Part shown: positions 9,754 through 18,064 of the stretch, one piece after another
Position numbering within the stretch: position 1 is the first letter of the stretch
How the letters are laid out: each line of letters begins with the position of its first letter
Origin: Myxococcales bacterium
GTDB lineage: Bacteria > Myxococcota_A > UBA9160 > UBA4427
DNA length: 64,000 nucleotides
Assembly: GCA_012960035.1 (NCBI GenBank)
Contig: DUBZ01000112.1
Span: 154,922-218,921, forward strand
Reading direction: 5' to 3'
Translations under genes and position numbers: made by a program
The notes under the pieces: model-generated
Told to the model about the DNA's origin: nothing
The model's input: only the letters and a program-made list of their open reading frames with translations
Database searches by the model: none

Positions 9754-9859
9754 GATCCACGGGTTTCGCGCTTCGGTTGCCCTATCTTGGCAGAACGCTT
9801 GGCAGCACGCTTGGCGACCTCCCCTGGTACGCAACACCACAGCCCCGAAAGGAACGCAT

Positions 9860-11269
9860 ATGAGTGACTACACGCTGACGATCGAGGGCAAGGCTTGTGC
9901 CGCCGACAAGACTTTTGGGGTCATCAACCCCGCAACCGAAGAAGTCTTCGCCCAGGCTCCCGACGCTTCAAAGGCGGACCTCGACGCCGCGGTCGCGGCA
10001 GCCAACGCAGCGTTTCCCGCTTGGCGAGACACGCCCCTCGAAGATCGCAAGGCTGCGCTCAACGCCATGGCGGATCGTGTCGACGCAGAAGTGGATTCGA
10101 TGGCGGAAGTGTTGGTCCACGAACAAGGCAAGAGCCTTGCCAACGCTCAGTTCGAAGTCCGCGGTACCGCCATGTGGCTGCGCGCGTCAGCAGCGACCGA
10201 CCTGCCCACTGAAGTCCTGTCGGACAGTGAAACACAGCGCGTTGAATTGCGTCGCAGGCCGCTCGGCGTCGTCGGCGCGATCACGCCATGGAACTTCCCA
10301 CTCTTGCTTTCGATTTGGAAAGTGGGTCCGGCACTCGTCACCGGCAACACGATGGTGCTCAAGCCGTCCCCTTACACGCCGCTTACCGTGCTTCGCTTCG
10401 GCGAGATTGTGCGCGAGGTGTTACCGCCGGGTGTTCTTAACGTTGTGTCGGGTGGAGACGATCTCGGCAAGTGGATGACGGACCATTCGGACATCCATAA
10501 GATTTCGTTCACGGGCTCAGGGCCGACCGGCAAGAAGATCATGGCGAGCGCGGCGGGCAGCTTGAAGCGCATCACCCTTGAACTCGGGGGCAACGACCCC
10601 GCCATCGTGCGCGGCGATGCCAACCCCAGCGAAATCGCGGGACCGATCTTCAACATGGCCTTCCAGAACAGCGGGCAGGTATGTGGCGCGATCAAGCGAC
10701 TCTACGTGCACGACGACATCTACGAAGACATGTGCGAAGCCCTCGTCGAAAAGGCGAAAGAAAAAACCGTGGGCAACGGCATGACGGCCGGTACGGACTT
10801 CGGCCCCGTACAGAACAAGATGCAGTACGACATCGTCTGCGATCTTGCGAAGAGCGCAAAAGAAGACGGTGGACGTTTCTTGATCGGAGGAGAGCCGACC
10901 GAGGGCACTGGATACTTCTTCCCGCTCACCCTCGTTGCCGATCTCACAGATGGCAACCGGCTCGTCGACGAAGAACCCTTTGGACCGATCCTGCCCATCA
11001 TTCGCTTTACCGACGACGACGACGTCGTGGCTCGGGCGAACGACACGACCTTCGGGCTCGGGGGATCGGTTTGGAGTGCAGACACCGAGCGCGCTACGCA
11101 AATGGCAGAGCGGCTCGATACAGGCTCAGCCTGGGTGAATCAGCATTTCGACGTCAGTCCCTTCTTGCCGTTTGGCGGCGTAAAGGAATCGGGCATGGGC
11201 GTAGAAAATGGTCCGTGGGGCCTCGCTGAATTCACATCCTCGCAGGTGTTGAACATCAAGAAGGGCTGA
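9860..11269 (+). CDS. NAD(P)-dependent aldehyde dehydrogenase
   Basis: 469-aa ALDH superfamily enzyme of normal length. Catalytic features are intact: the PWNF Asn at 145, the general base Glu241 in LELGGND, the FTGSGPTGKK cofactor segment at 218-227 and the nucleophile Cys275 in SGQVCGAIKR. The ATG at 9860 follows GAAAGGAACGC; the longer reading frame upstream (from 9626) overlaps the DUF3556 gene and is rejected. It oxidises an aldehyde to the acid with NAD(P). In this run it could remove the aldehyde formed after P450 or alcohol-dehydrogenase action (inference). Confidence 0.92.
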   Translation: MSDYTLTIEGKACAADKTFGVINPATEEVFAQAPDASKADLDAAVAAANAAFPAWRDTPLEDRKAALNAMADRVDAEVDSMAEVLVHEQGKSLANAQFEVRGTAMWLRASAATDLPTEVLSDSETQRVELRRRPLGVVGAITPWNFPLLLSIWKVGPALVTGNTMVLKPSPYTPLTVLRFGEIVREVLPPGVLNVVSGGDDLGKWMTDHSDIHKISFTGSGPTGKKIMASAAGSLKRITLELGGNDPAIVRGDANPSEIAGPIFNMAFQNSGQVCGAIKRLYVHDDIYEDMCEALVEKAKEKTVGNGMTAGTDFGPVQNKMQYDIVCDLAKSAKEDGGRFLIGGEPTEGTGYFFPLTLVADLTDGNRLVDEEPFGPILPIIRFTDDDDVVARANDTTFGLGGSVWSADTERATQMAERLDTGSAWVNQHFDVSPFLPFGGVKESGMGVENGPWGLAEFTSSQVLNIKKG

Positions 11270-11320
11270 GCACTCCTCAGCGCACCCGCTTCATCTTCAG
11301 AAAATCAGGAGTACGCAGAC

Positions 11321-11716
11321 ATGGCCGATTCGGAACGCAGAAAGCGCGGCGTTGAAATGATCAAAGAAGTCTACGCGGGCGACGTCATCGTTCCCCCGGA
11401 AGGCGCGATGGCATTTACCGACATCATGCTCGAACAAGTCTTCGCCGAAGTCTGGTCCCGCGACGTGCTGTCAATTCGAGATCGTCGCTTGCTCCTACTG
11501 GGCATCATCGCCGAAAAAGGCGAAGTGAATACGTTCGGCATCCAGGCGAAGGCATCGCTCAAGCGCGGCGAGCTTGAGCCCGACGAATTGCGCGAGCTGC
11601 TGTTGATGATCGCGCAGTACTCCGGCTACCCGAGGGCGGCTGCGCTTGTCGGCGTGATCGAACAGAAGATCGCCGAAGTCGCCAAAGAGAAAACCAAAGA
11701 AAAAGACGAAGGCTAG
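11321..11716 (+). CDS. Carboxymuconolactone decarboxylase (CMD) family protein
   Basis: 131-aa all-helical protein. The segment LSIRDRRLLLLGIIAEKGEV and the later MIAQYSGYPRAA follow the CMD pattern (in the classical enzyme, LSxRxRxLxxL... and QxxxYxGxPRA). The CxxC pair of AhpD-type members is missing, so it groups with 4-carboxymuconolactone decarboxylase-like proteins rather than peroxidases. Possible roles are decarboxylation or isomerisation of a ring-cleavage-like intermediate. It is 51 nt after the ALDH gene and 9 nt before the aminotransferase, so very likely in the same transcript. Confidence 0.85.
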   Translation: MADSERRKRGVEMIKEVYAGDVIVPPEGAMAFTDIMLEQVFAEVWSRDVLSIRDRRLLLLGIIAEKGEVNTFGIQAKASLKRGELEPDELRELLLMIAQYSGYPRAAALVGVIEQKIAEVAKEKTKEKDEG

Positions 11717-11725
11717 GCAAAGACG

Positions 11726-13012
11726 TTGAACCCTCGCGAACTCGCTGCGGACCTGGTTGCTCGCGATCACAAGAGCGTTTGGCACCCCTACGCGCCCCCC
11801 GAAGCGAACCCGCTCTATCCCGTCGAGAGTGCGTCTGGCGTCCATCTGCACTTGACCGACGGACGCGTCCTCGTCGACGGCATGTCGTCCTGGTGGTCTG
11901 CGATCCACGGCTACCGACACCCCGCCATCGAAGCAGCATTGCACGATCAACTCTCGCGCCTACCTCACGTGATGTTTGGCGGTTTGACCCACGAGCCAGC
12001 AGTGCGGCTTTGCGAGCGGCTCATTGCCCTCACTCCTGCGGGCCTCGACCGGGTGTTTTTGTGCGACTCGGGATCGATCGCGGTTGAAGTCGCGATCAAG
12101 GTCGCCTTCCAGTACTGGCTTTCGAAGGGACGCCCCGAACGCAATCGCCTACTGACCGTTCGCGGCGGCTATCACGGCGACACGTTTGCAACGATGGCAG
12201 TGTGCGATCCAGTCAACGGCATGCACGACTTCTTTCAAGGCGTGCTGCCAGATCACTTCTTCGCCGAACGTCCGAGCTGTCGCTTCGACGAACCGTTCGA
12301 AGAACGTCACATCGCCGACCTCGAAGCAAAGCTGCAACAGCACGGCGATCAGATCGCGGGGGTCATCCTCGAGCCTGTCGTTCAAGGCGCAGGCGGCATG
12401 TGGTTCTACGCACCGGAATACCTTCGGCGACTACGCGCGCTTTGCGATGAACACGACGTCCTCTTGATCTTCGACGAAATCGCAACAGGCTTTGGACGAA
12501 CGGGAGAGATGTTCGGCGCAGATCACGCTGGGGTGTCTCCCGATATTCTGAGTCTCGGCAAGTCACTCACTGGCGGCACGCTGACGTTGGCGGCGACGCT
12601 CATGAGCGAACGCGTCAGCAGCACAATCGCCAAAGGTGAGCCGGGTGCGCTGATGCACGGCCCGACCTACATGGCGAACCCCCTCGCCTGCGCGGCCGCA
12701 CACGCGAGCCTCGACCTGCTTGAGACCACGCCGTGGCGTGATCGTGTGAAGACCCTCGAAGCCGGACTGCGCAAAGGCCTTGAACCCTGCCGCGAACTGG
12801 AGAACGTTTCCGATGTCCGCGTGCTTGGAGCGATCGGCGTCGTGGAACTCAAAGAGCCGGTCGACATGAGCTTGGTGCAACCCGCCTTCGTCGAGCATGG
12901 CGTGTGGGTGCGACCGTTCGGGCGGCTCGTCTATTTGATGCCGCCGTTCGTCACCGAGGCCGAGCAACTAGACCAGCTTACGAATGCGGTCTGCGCTGTG
13001 GTTCGAGGCTGA
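11726..13012 (+). CDS. bioA: Adenosylmethionine-8-amino-7-oxononanoate aminotransferase-like (BioA)
   Basis: 428-aa class III PLP aminotransferase. BioA-like features are the HPYAPP start, MSSWWSAIHGYRHP (about 52-65), the PLP-phosphate-binding CDSGSIAVEVAIK, LIFDEIATGFGRTG with the PLP Asp, the Schiff-base Lys in LSLGKSLTGG and GPTYMANPLACA. It would transfer an amino group from SAM to KAPA in biotin synthesis. The TTG start lies 9 nt after the CMD stop; no ATG is nearby. No other bio genes are in the window, and placement at the end of a catabolic run is unusual. A related aminotransferase with another substrate cannot be excluded. Confidence 0.82.
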   Translation: MNPRELAADLVARDHKSVWHPYAPPEANPLYPVESASGVHLHLTDGRVLVDGMSSWWSAIHGYRHPAIEAALHDQLSRLPHVMFGGLTHEPAVRLCERLIALTPAGLDRVFLCDSGSIAVEVAIKVAFQYWLSKGRPERNRLLTVRGGYHGDTFATMAVCDPVNGMHDFFQGVLPDHFFAERPSCRFDEPFEERHIADLEAKLQQHGDQIAGVILEPVVQGAGGMWFYAPEYLRRLRALCDEHDVLLIFDEIATGFGRTGEMFGADHAGVSPDILSLGKSLTGGTLTLAATLMSERVSSTIAKGEPGALMHGPTYMANPLACAAAHASLDLLETTPWRDRVKTLEAGLRKGLEPCRELENVSDVRVLGAIGVVELKEPVDMSLVQPAFVEHGVWVRPFGRLVYLMPPFVTEAEQLDQLTNAVCAVVRG

Positions 13013-13084
13013 AACCCGCCTGAGTTCGCCCTCAATGTCGGTTTCGGCCCTCCCACATCCGCGTTTCAGCCTTGGCGCGTTCAT

Positions 13085-13113
13085 TTGACAGCATTAAATT
13101 TACAACGTATACC
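13085..13113 (+). promoter_or_regulatory. Sigma-70-like promoter of the TetR gene
   Basis: TTGACA at 13085-13090 and TATACC at 13108-13113 are separated by exactly 17 nt. The expected start of transcription, about 7 nt downstream, coincides with the ATG at 13120, and no SD lies before it, so the transcript is probably leaderless. The spacer also holds a TTAAATTTACAA stretch that recurs upstream of the SDR gene at 21083. Confidence 0.6.
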
Positions 13114-13119
13114 AATGCC

Positions 13120-13704
13120 ATGCCGAGAGCCGCCCTATCTCAGAGTGAAGTCGACGACTTCCGCGAAAGCTTGTGCGACACAGCGACGCGGCTCTTTGCC
13201 CAGTGCGGCTACGAGGGTGTCACGATGCGCGCCCTGGCAACCAGCCTTGGCTGCAGCCCAATGACCCCGTACCGCTACTTTGAAAACAAGGCTGAGATCT
13301 TCGGCGCCGTTCGCTCCGCAGGCTTCGCTCGCTTCGCCGACGCCCTCGAAGATTCAGTGCGCGGACAAACTGATCACGTAGAGATCATGCGCGCCCTTTG
13401 TCGCGCATACGTTCAATTCGCAATGACGGAGCCCCATGCCTACCGCATCATGTTTGAACTCAACCAGCCCGCAAGCATTCGCATTGACGACTTGCGCAGC
13501 TGGAAGGTCATCCACGGCGCGGTGTCCGCTGCGATCGCCGACGGTTTGATAACGGGCCACCCAGACATCGTCGCGCACCTGCTTTGGTCCGGCATACACG
13601 GTCAGGTGGCGCTTCACCTTTCAGGGCATTTGAACTTGGGGGTCGATCTCGACCAACTCGTCCAAGCGTTTCTCGCTCGGGAACTCAGCAGCTTCAACGT
13701 TTAG
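13120..13704 (+). CDS. TetR/AcrR family transcriptional regulator
   Basis: 194 aa. The N-terminal helix-turn-helix reads RLFAQCGYEGVTMRALATSL then CSPMTPYRYFENKAEIF, the usual TetR DNA-binding domain (residues about 15-65); the C-terminal ligand domain is of the AcrR/TetR_C_33-like type. The ATG at 13120 is chosen because the frame upstream overlaps the promoter. It directly precedes a carotenoid oxygenase gene (63 nt gap) and probably controls that unit and perhaps the upstream run; the ligand is unknown. Confidence 0.85.
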   Translation: MPRAALSQSEVDDFRESLCDTATRLFAQCGYEGVTMRALATSLGCSPMTPYRYFENKAEIFGAVRSAGFARFADALEDSVRGQTDHVEIMRALCRAYVQFAMTEPHAYRIMFELNQPASIRIDDLRSWKVIHGAVSAAIADGLITGHPDIVAHLLWSGIHGQVALHLSGHLNLGVDLDQLVQAFLARELSSFNV

Positions 13705-13767
13705 TTTGCTAGCGCCATTTTCATTCCGCGCCTTCCCGCACAAAACGCGGGAACATAAAAGGAACAC

Positions 13768-15183
13768 ATGATGAATCAACAACAGAATGATCTCCTGGCT
13801 TCCGTCACGAGACCGAACCCGGTCGAAACCGAGTACAACTTTTCAAGGATCGAAGGCGAGATCCCGCGAGAGCTCAACGGAACGCTCTACCGCAACGGCC
13901 CCAATCAAAAAACCGAACCCGCCGCCGGCTATTCGGCCATGCATCTTTTCGACGGCGACGCCTTGATCCACGCCATCACCTTCGATGACGGCAAAGCGCG
14001 CTACCGCGGACGCTACGCGCAGACCGACAGCTTCAAGCGCGAGCAAGAAGAAGGTGAATTCGTCACGGGCAGCCTCAACTTCGCCCCAGATCGGGCGATC
14101 GAAAACCCGCCCCCCTTCGTAGCTCCGAACACCAACATTGTGCCCCACGGCGGCCGACTCTTTGCTCTCGTCGAAAACGCCCCGCCTTTCGAAATGGACC
14201 CAAAGACCCTCGATTCGAAGGGTTTGTGGGACTACGACGGCAAGATGCTCGGCATGTCCACTACCGCGCACCCGAAAATCGATCAAAAAACAGGGCAGAT
14301 GTGGATCCACGGATATCAGCCCATCGAGCCGTACATCCAGCTCTATGTCGTCGAACTCGATGGCAGTGTTTCCCTCGCTGAATCTCACGATGCGCCGTGG
14401 CCCTCGATGATGCACGACTTCGCGATCACCGAGAACTACGTGATCTTTCCGCTTGGAAGCATCCACTTCGATCTTGCCCCGATGCTCACTGGGGGGCGCT
14501 TCAGCGATGCCATTTCGGGTCACGCCGATCGCAACATGATGTTCGGTATCCGAAAGCGCGAAGCCGGTAGCGAAATCAAATGGATCGAAGGTCCTTCGTC
14601 TGGCTACATGTTCCACCCCAGCAACGCGTATGAAGAAGATGGAAAAATCTTCATGGACGCCTGCACGTATGAGGACCCGCAGGCTTTGATCAACAGCCTC
14701 GACATCATCCGCAGTGGCGGCGACCCGCGCGGCTTCATCGCACATCCGTACCTCTACGAATTCGACCTTGCGTCGGACACTTGCAAGGAATCGAAGTTGT
14801 CAGACATTTCGGCCGAGTTCCCGCGCATCGACGACCGCCTGATCGGTTACAAAAACCGGTGGGGCTACGCTGGCACCGCCGAGCCTAGCGACGATGCGGC
14901 CGGGCTCTTTCGCCGGATTACCAAGTATGACCGCACCGGGGGACCGTCGGTCAATCGTGAAGTCGTCGAAGGACAGTGGGTTGGTGAACCCGTCTTTGTG
15001 CCCCGCACTCCGGACGCCGAAGAAGACGACGGGTTCATCTTGAACCTGGTCCACGACACCAACAAGGACGAGACTGCAATCGACGTGCTCGATGCCCGCG
15101 CGATCGACAGCGCCCCGCTCGCCCGCCTATGGCTGGAAGAACGGATCCCGCTCGGCTTCCATGGGAACTGGCTCCAGGCCTAA
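13768..15183 (+). CDS. Carotenoid oxygenase (RPE65/CCD family)
   Basis: 471-aa beta-propeller dioxygenase. Four candidate iron ligands are visible: His in TTAHPKID, MMHDFAIT, GYMFHPSNAYEE and the C-terminal LGFHGNW. The start MMNQQQ is supported by AAAAGGAACAC upstream; the second ATG at 13771 is equally possible. The family cleaves C=C bonds of apocarotenoids, stilbenes or lignin-type phenylpropanoids using non-heme iron and O2 and forms aldehydes or ketones. It is preceded by a TetR gene and followed by enoyl-CoA hydratase and MBL hydrolase genes, which hints at a degradative pathway in which the cleavage product becomes a CoA ester (inference). Confidence 0.9.
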   Translation: MMNQQQNDLLASVTRPNPVETEYNFSRIEGEIPRELNGTLYRNGPNQKTEPAAGYSAMHLFDGDALIHAITFDDGKARYRGRYAQTDSFKREQEEGEFVTGSLNFAPDRAIENPPPFVAPNTNIVPHGGRLFALVENAPPFEMDPKTLDSKGLWDYDGKMLGMSTTAHPKIDQKTGQMWIHGYQPIEPYIQLYVVELDGSVSLAESHDAPWPSMMHDFAITENYVIFPLGSIHFDLAPMLTGGRFSDAISGHADRNMMFGIRKREAGSEIKWIEGPSSGYMFHPSNAYEEDGKIFMDACTYEDPQALINSLDIIRSGGDPRGFIAHPYLYEFDLASDTCKESKLSDISAEFPRIDDRLIGYKNRWGYAGTAEPSDDAAGLFRRITKYDRTGGPSVNREVVEGQWVGEPVFVPRTPDAEEDDGFILNLVHDTNKDETAIDVLDARAIDSAPLARLWLEERIPLGFHGNWLQA

Positions 15184-15343
15184 CGCAAAACGCGAACAGG
15201 CCACGCGCACGGGGACCTTGCAATGGGTCCACGAATCAGCGAAAACTCGAAACCCGGTGTCGCGCGTCTGCGCTGCATCGGGTTTTGATTTCCGACCCGC
15301 ACAATTCCCATGCCCCCAACCGCACGATGACAAGGAACCCGCC

Positions 15344-16177
15344 ATGAGCAACGACGCAGTCTTGATTGACGAACCCATCCCCGGCGTGAGGCGCATCACG
15401 CTTAATCGTCCGGAAAAACGAAACGCGCTCAATCACGACATGCGCGGCGGCATCCTGGACGGACTCGAAGAAGCAGATCAAGATCCATCGGTACGCGTGA
15501 TGATCGTGCGCGGAGCGGGCAAGTGCTTTTCTTCGGGCTACGACCTTGGCGATGGCAACGATGGCCAAGATCATCCGTGGTACACCCCGCCTGGTGACGG
15601 ACACTGGCCACGCCACGTGACGCAAGGTTGGATGCGAATTTGGGAATTTGGCAAGCCCGTGATCGCCCAGGTGCACGGCTATTGCTTGGCGGGCGGCAGC
15701 GAACTCGCCACCTGCTGTGATCTTGTCTACATGTCCGATGATGCAGAAATGGGTTATCCCGCCGTTCGTTTTGGTGTCCCGGACAATCACTTCCACGCTT
15801 GGTTCGTCGGCATGCGCAAAGCCATGGAAATGATGATCACCGGCGACTCGCTGAGTGCCGAAGAATGCGTCCAACTCGGTTGGGCGAACGGGAGTGTTCC
15901 CGCCGACGAACTCGAGGCCAAGGTCCTCGACGTCGCCCGGCGGGTGATGAGCGTCCCCGCTGACCTCGTGCAACTCAACAAGCGAGTGGTACATCGTCAA
16001 ATGGAAATCATGGGACTTCACACGGGGATACGAGCCGGGTCAGAGTTATGCGCCCTCGGCACCCACCAACAAAGCATGCACGAGTTCATGGCGCGCACAA
16101 AAGACCAGGGGCTCAAGGCTGCCCTCCAGGACCGCGACCAACCGTTTGGCGACTACCGGACCAAGGACGATCAATGA
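15344..16177 (+). CDS. Enoyl-CoA hydratase/isomerase family protein
   Basis: 277-aa crotonase. NRPEKRNALN opens the fold; KCFSSGYDLGDGN and GYCLAGGSELATCCD form the oxyanion hole regions. The ATG at 15344 follows CAAGGAACC; the longer frame upstream overlaps the carotenoid oxygenase and is discarded. The GDGNDGQDHPWY insertion after the first oxyanion segment is seen in some aromatic/feruloyl-type members, so a hydratase-lyase is possible. Its stop overlaps the start of the MBL gene in an ATGA arrangement, so translation is coupled. Confidence 0.87.
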   Translation: MSNDAVLIDEPIPGVRRITLNRPEKRNALNHDMRGGILDGLEEADQDPSVRVMIVRGAGKCFSSGYDLGDGNDGQDHPWYTPPGDGHWPRHVTQGWMRIWEFGKPVIAQVHGYCLAGGSELATCCDLVYMSDDAEMGYPAVRFGVPDNHFHAWFVGMRKAMEMMITGDSLSAEECVQLGWANGSVPADELEAKVLDVARRVMSVPADLVQLNKRVVHRQMEIMGLHTGIRAGSELCALGTHQQSMHEFMARTKDQGLKAALQDRDQPFGDYRTKDDQ

Positions 16178-17079
16178 TCGCAGACTGGGGCGAACAGGAG
16201 CGACGCTTGAGCGAGCATGTCAGCGTGCTCGTTGGAACAGACACCGGCAAGTATCCCTCTGGCAATTCGCTCTTGGTGCGCGGGACGCGTGAGGCGATTG
16301 TGATCGATCCCTCCGTGGATGTCGTTGCGAAAGGCGGCGCCCCGATCGCAATCGACGCCGTCATCAACAGCCACGCCCACGAAGACCACATCCCGGGCAA
16401 CGGCTTATTCAGCGACGCCCGGGTGCACGTCCATGACGCGGACCTGCCCGGTGTGCAAACCCTCGACGGTTTGATGGATATCTACGGGTTCGAGGGTGAA
16501 GCGCGCGACGGGTTCAAAAAGGTGGTCGTTGAAGAATTCAACTTCGCACCCCGCCCCGATGCCCATGGGTTCTCGGACGGCGCGGTCTTCGACCTCGGCG
16601 AAACAAAAATCGAAGCCGTCCACTTGCCCGGACATACACGCGGTCACAGTGGCTTTCGCATCTCAGAAGGCGTGTTTTTTCTTTCCGACATCGACCTCAC
16701 CGGCTTCGGGCCCTACTACGGAGATGTGTGGAGCGACCTCGAAGATTTCGAAGAGAGTCTGCGTAAAGTCCGTGACGAAGACGCCGACTTCTACGTGACC
16801 TTCCACCACAAAGGTGTGATCGAGGGTCGCAAAAGCTTCCTCGAGTTACTCGATACATTCGGTGCAGTGATCACTCGGCGGCACGATGCGATGCTCGACT
16901 TCCTTGCTGAACCACAGAGCATCGAAGACATGGTCGAACGTCGCTTTATCTACCGGCCGCATGTGAAGTCCGTCTTTGCCGACCAGGTCGAACACCGAAG
17001 CGCATTCTTGCACTTGCAGCGGATGCAGACCCGGGGCGAAGTCAAAGAAGTCGAAACCGGTCGATTCCAGCGCGTCTGA
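16174..17079 (+). CDS. MBL-fold metallo-hydrolase
   Basis: 301 aa. The first metal motif HAHEDH is at residues 67-72; LPGHTRGHSG supplies the next His, LSDIDLTG the bridging Asp and VTFHHKG the last His. This is a complete two-metal beta-lactamase-fold site as in glyoxalase II-like hydrolases. The ATG overlaps the stop of the preceding enoyl-CoA hydratase (ATGA). Thioester or lactone hydrolysis is likely given the partner gene, but the substrate is unknown. The gene ends 52 nt from the convergent thioesterase gene. Confidence 0.87.
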   Translation: MIADWGEQERRLSEHVSVLVGTDTGKYPSGNSLLVRGTREAIVIDPSVDVVAKGGAPIAIDAVINSHAHEDHIPGNGLFSDARVHVHDADLPGVQTLDGLMDIYGFEGEARDGFKKVVVEEFNFAPRPDAHGFSDGAVFDLGETKIEAVHLPGHTRGHSGFRISEGVFFLSDIDLTGFGPYYGDVWSDLEDFEESLRKVRDEDADFYVTFHHKGVIEGRKSFLELLDTFGAVITRRHDAMLDFLAEPQSIEDMVERRFIYRPHVKSVFADQVEHRSAFLHLQRMQTRGEVKEVETGRFQRV

Positions 17080-17131
17080 TATCGCGCGGCGTTTCACGAC
17101 ACAGTTCGAGCCGATGCTTCGAGCAACCCGC

Positions 17132-17926
17132 TCAAGTACACAACGCAAGCTGACGGCTATGCGCGAGAAGCGTGCCATCTGCCGTCCACAGCTCTCCGTC
17201 TTCTTCCAGATAGCCGCCGCTGGCGTGCCGGGTTGTAAAGCGAGTCAGAATCCAGTCGCCGGGGTTCCAGGTCGCCTTGGCGAGCATCGCTCGGATGTGG
17301 ACCGTCAAGTCGACAGTCGGGACCGCCATCGGGACCGACGTCGTCGCGAAAATCGGTGGCGGTAATGCATCCGCCATCGCGACGATCATCGCCCCGTCGA
17401 GGGGCCGATGGGTCGCTGGACGGATCCACCAAGTCATGTCCATCGGACCTTCGCCACCAAACGAGATATTGCTCGCATTGCGAATGTCCCACTCTTTATG
17501 GATCGCGAGCGAGGGCCCTTTGCGAACCAGGCCGATTTTGTCGCACTCATCGAGCGGAGCCGCTTTCGGCAATGACCACGTCGTAAGTTCAATGCCCTCT
17601 CGCTCACCGCCCCAGGCACCGGTGGCAAGCAGGATCGGCTTCGCGTTTTGGGTCATCTTCAAGCGCAAGTAAGCAACCGAACGGCCGAGCTGCTCTACGA
17701 CGACCTCAATGTTCGCGGGGCCTTGTTTGGGCGGACGCAGGTAGTGGACCGTGAGACTGCGCAGCTGCCTCGACGGATCATCGAGATGGGCACCCCCCGC
17801 CTGGGTGAGGAGTGCAGCGAGGTAGCCACCGTTGGGCCCAGCCACGATCCAATGATTCGGACTGATGTCGCAAGTGTATTGCCCCGGGCTGATGCAGGTG
17901 ACCGCTGTGTCTTCGTCGAATGGCAT
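17132..17926 (-). CDS. Acyl-CoA thioesterase family protein (double hotdog)
   Basis: 264 aa from the ATG at 17926, which is preceded by AAGGGAAAG; GTG/ATG starts at 17950/17947 lack an SD. The N-terminal half contains WIVAGPNGGYLAALLTQA and LRSLTVHYLRPP, the usual hotdog helix and strand of TesB-like/4HBT_3 thioesterases, and a second weaker hotdog half follows (DLTVHIRAML). It would hydrolyse acyl-CoA to free acid and CoA. It is encoded in the same direction as the GST upstream (gap 138 nt). Confidence 0.82.
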   Translation of the reverse strand: MPFDEDTAVTCISPGQYTCDISPNHWIVAGPNGGYLAALLTQAGGAHLDDPSRQLRSLTVHYLRPPKQGPANIEVVVEQLGRSVAYLRLKMTQNAKPILLATGAWGGEREGIELTTWSLPKAAPLDECDKIGLVRKGPSLAIHKEWDIRNASNISFGGEGPMDMTWWIRPATHRPLDGAMIVAMADALPPPIFATTSVPMAVPTVDLTVHIRAMLAKATWNPGDWILTRFTTRHASGGYLEEDGELWTADGTLLAHSRQLALCT

Positions 17927-18064
17927 TTCTTTCCCTTGAACTTGCATCACATGGGGCGCGTTTGGCGGGCAGAGTCATAGCCATATCGCGTACGAAGCGC
18001 GAGCAGCAGCGCACCGGCATCTTCGCGTTCCGGAAGAACGGCGGGTCAATGCCCAAGCAACGGT

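Noticed and set aside
9626..9859. Longer N-terminus for the aldehyde dehydrogenase
   Set aside because: It overlaps the DUF3556 gene and reads as noise; ATG 9860 has an SD and a normal ALDH start.
13843..14745. Minus-strand open frame of 300 codons opposite the carotenoid oxygenase
   Set aside because: Shadow frame; no motifs, no SD, and the plus strand gene is clear.
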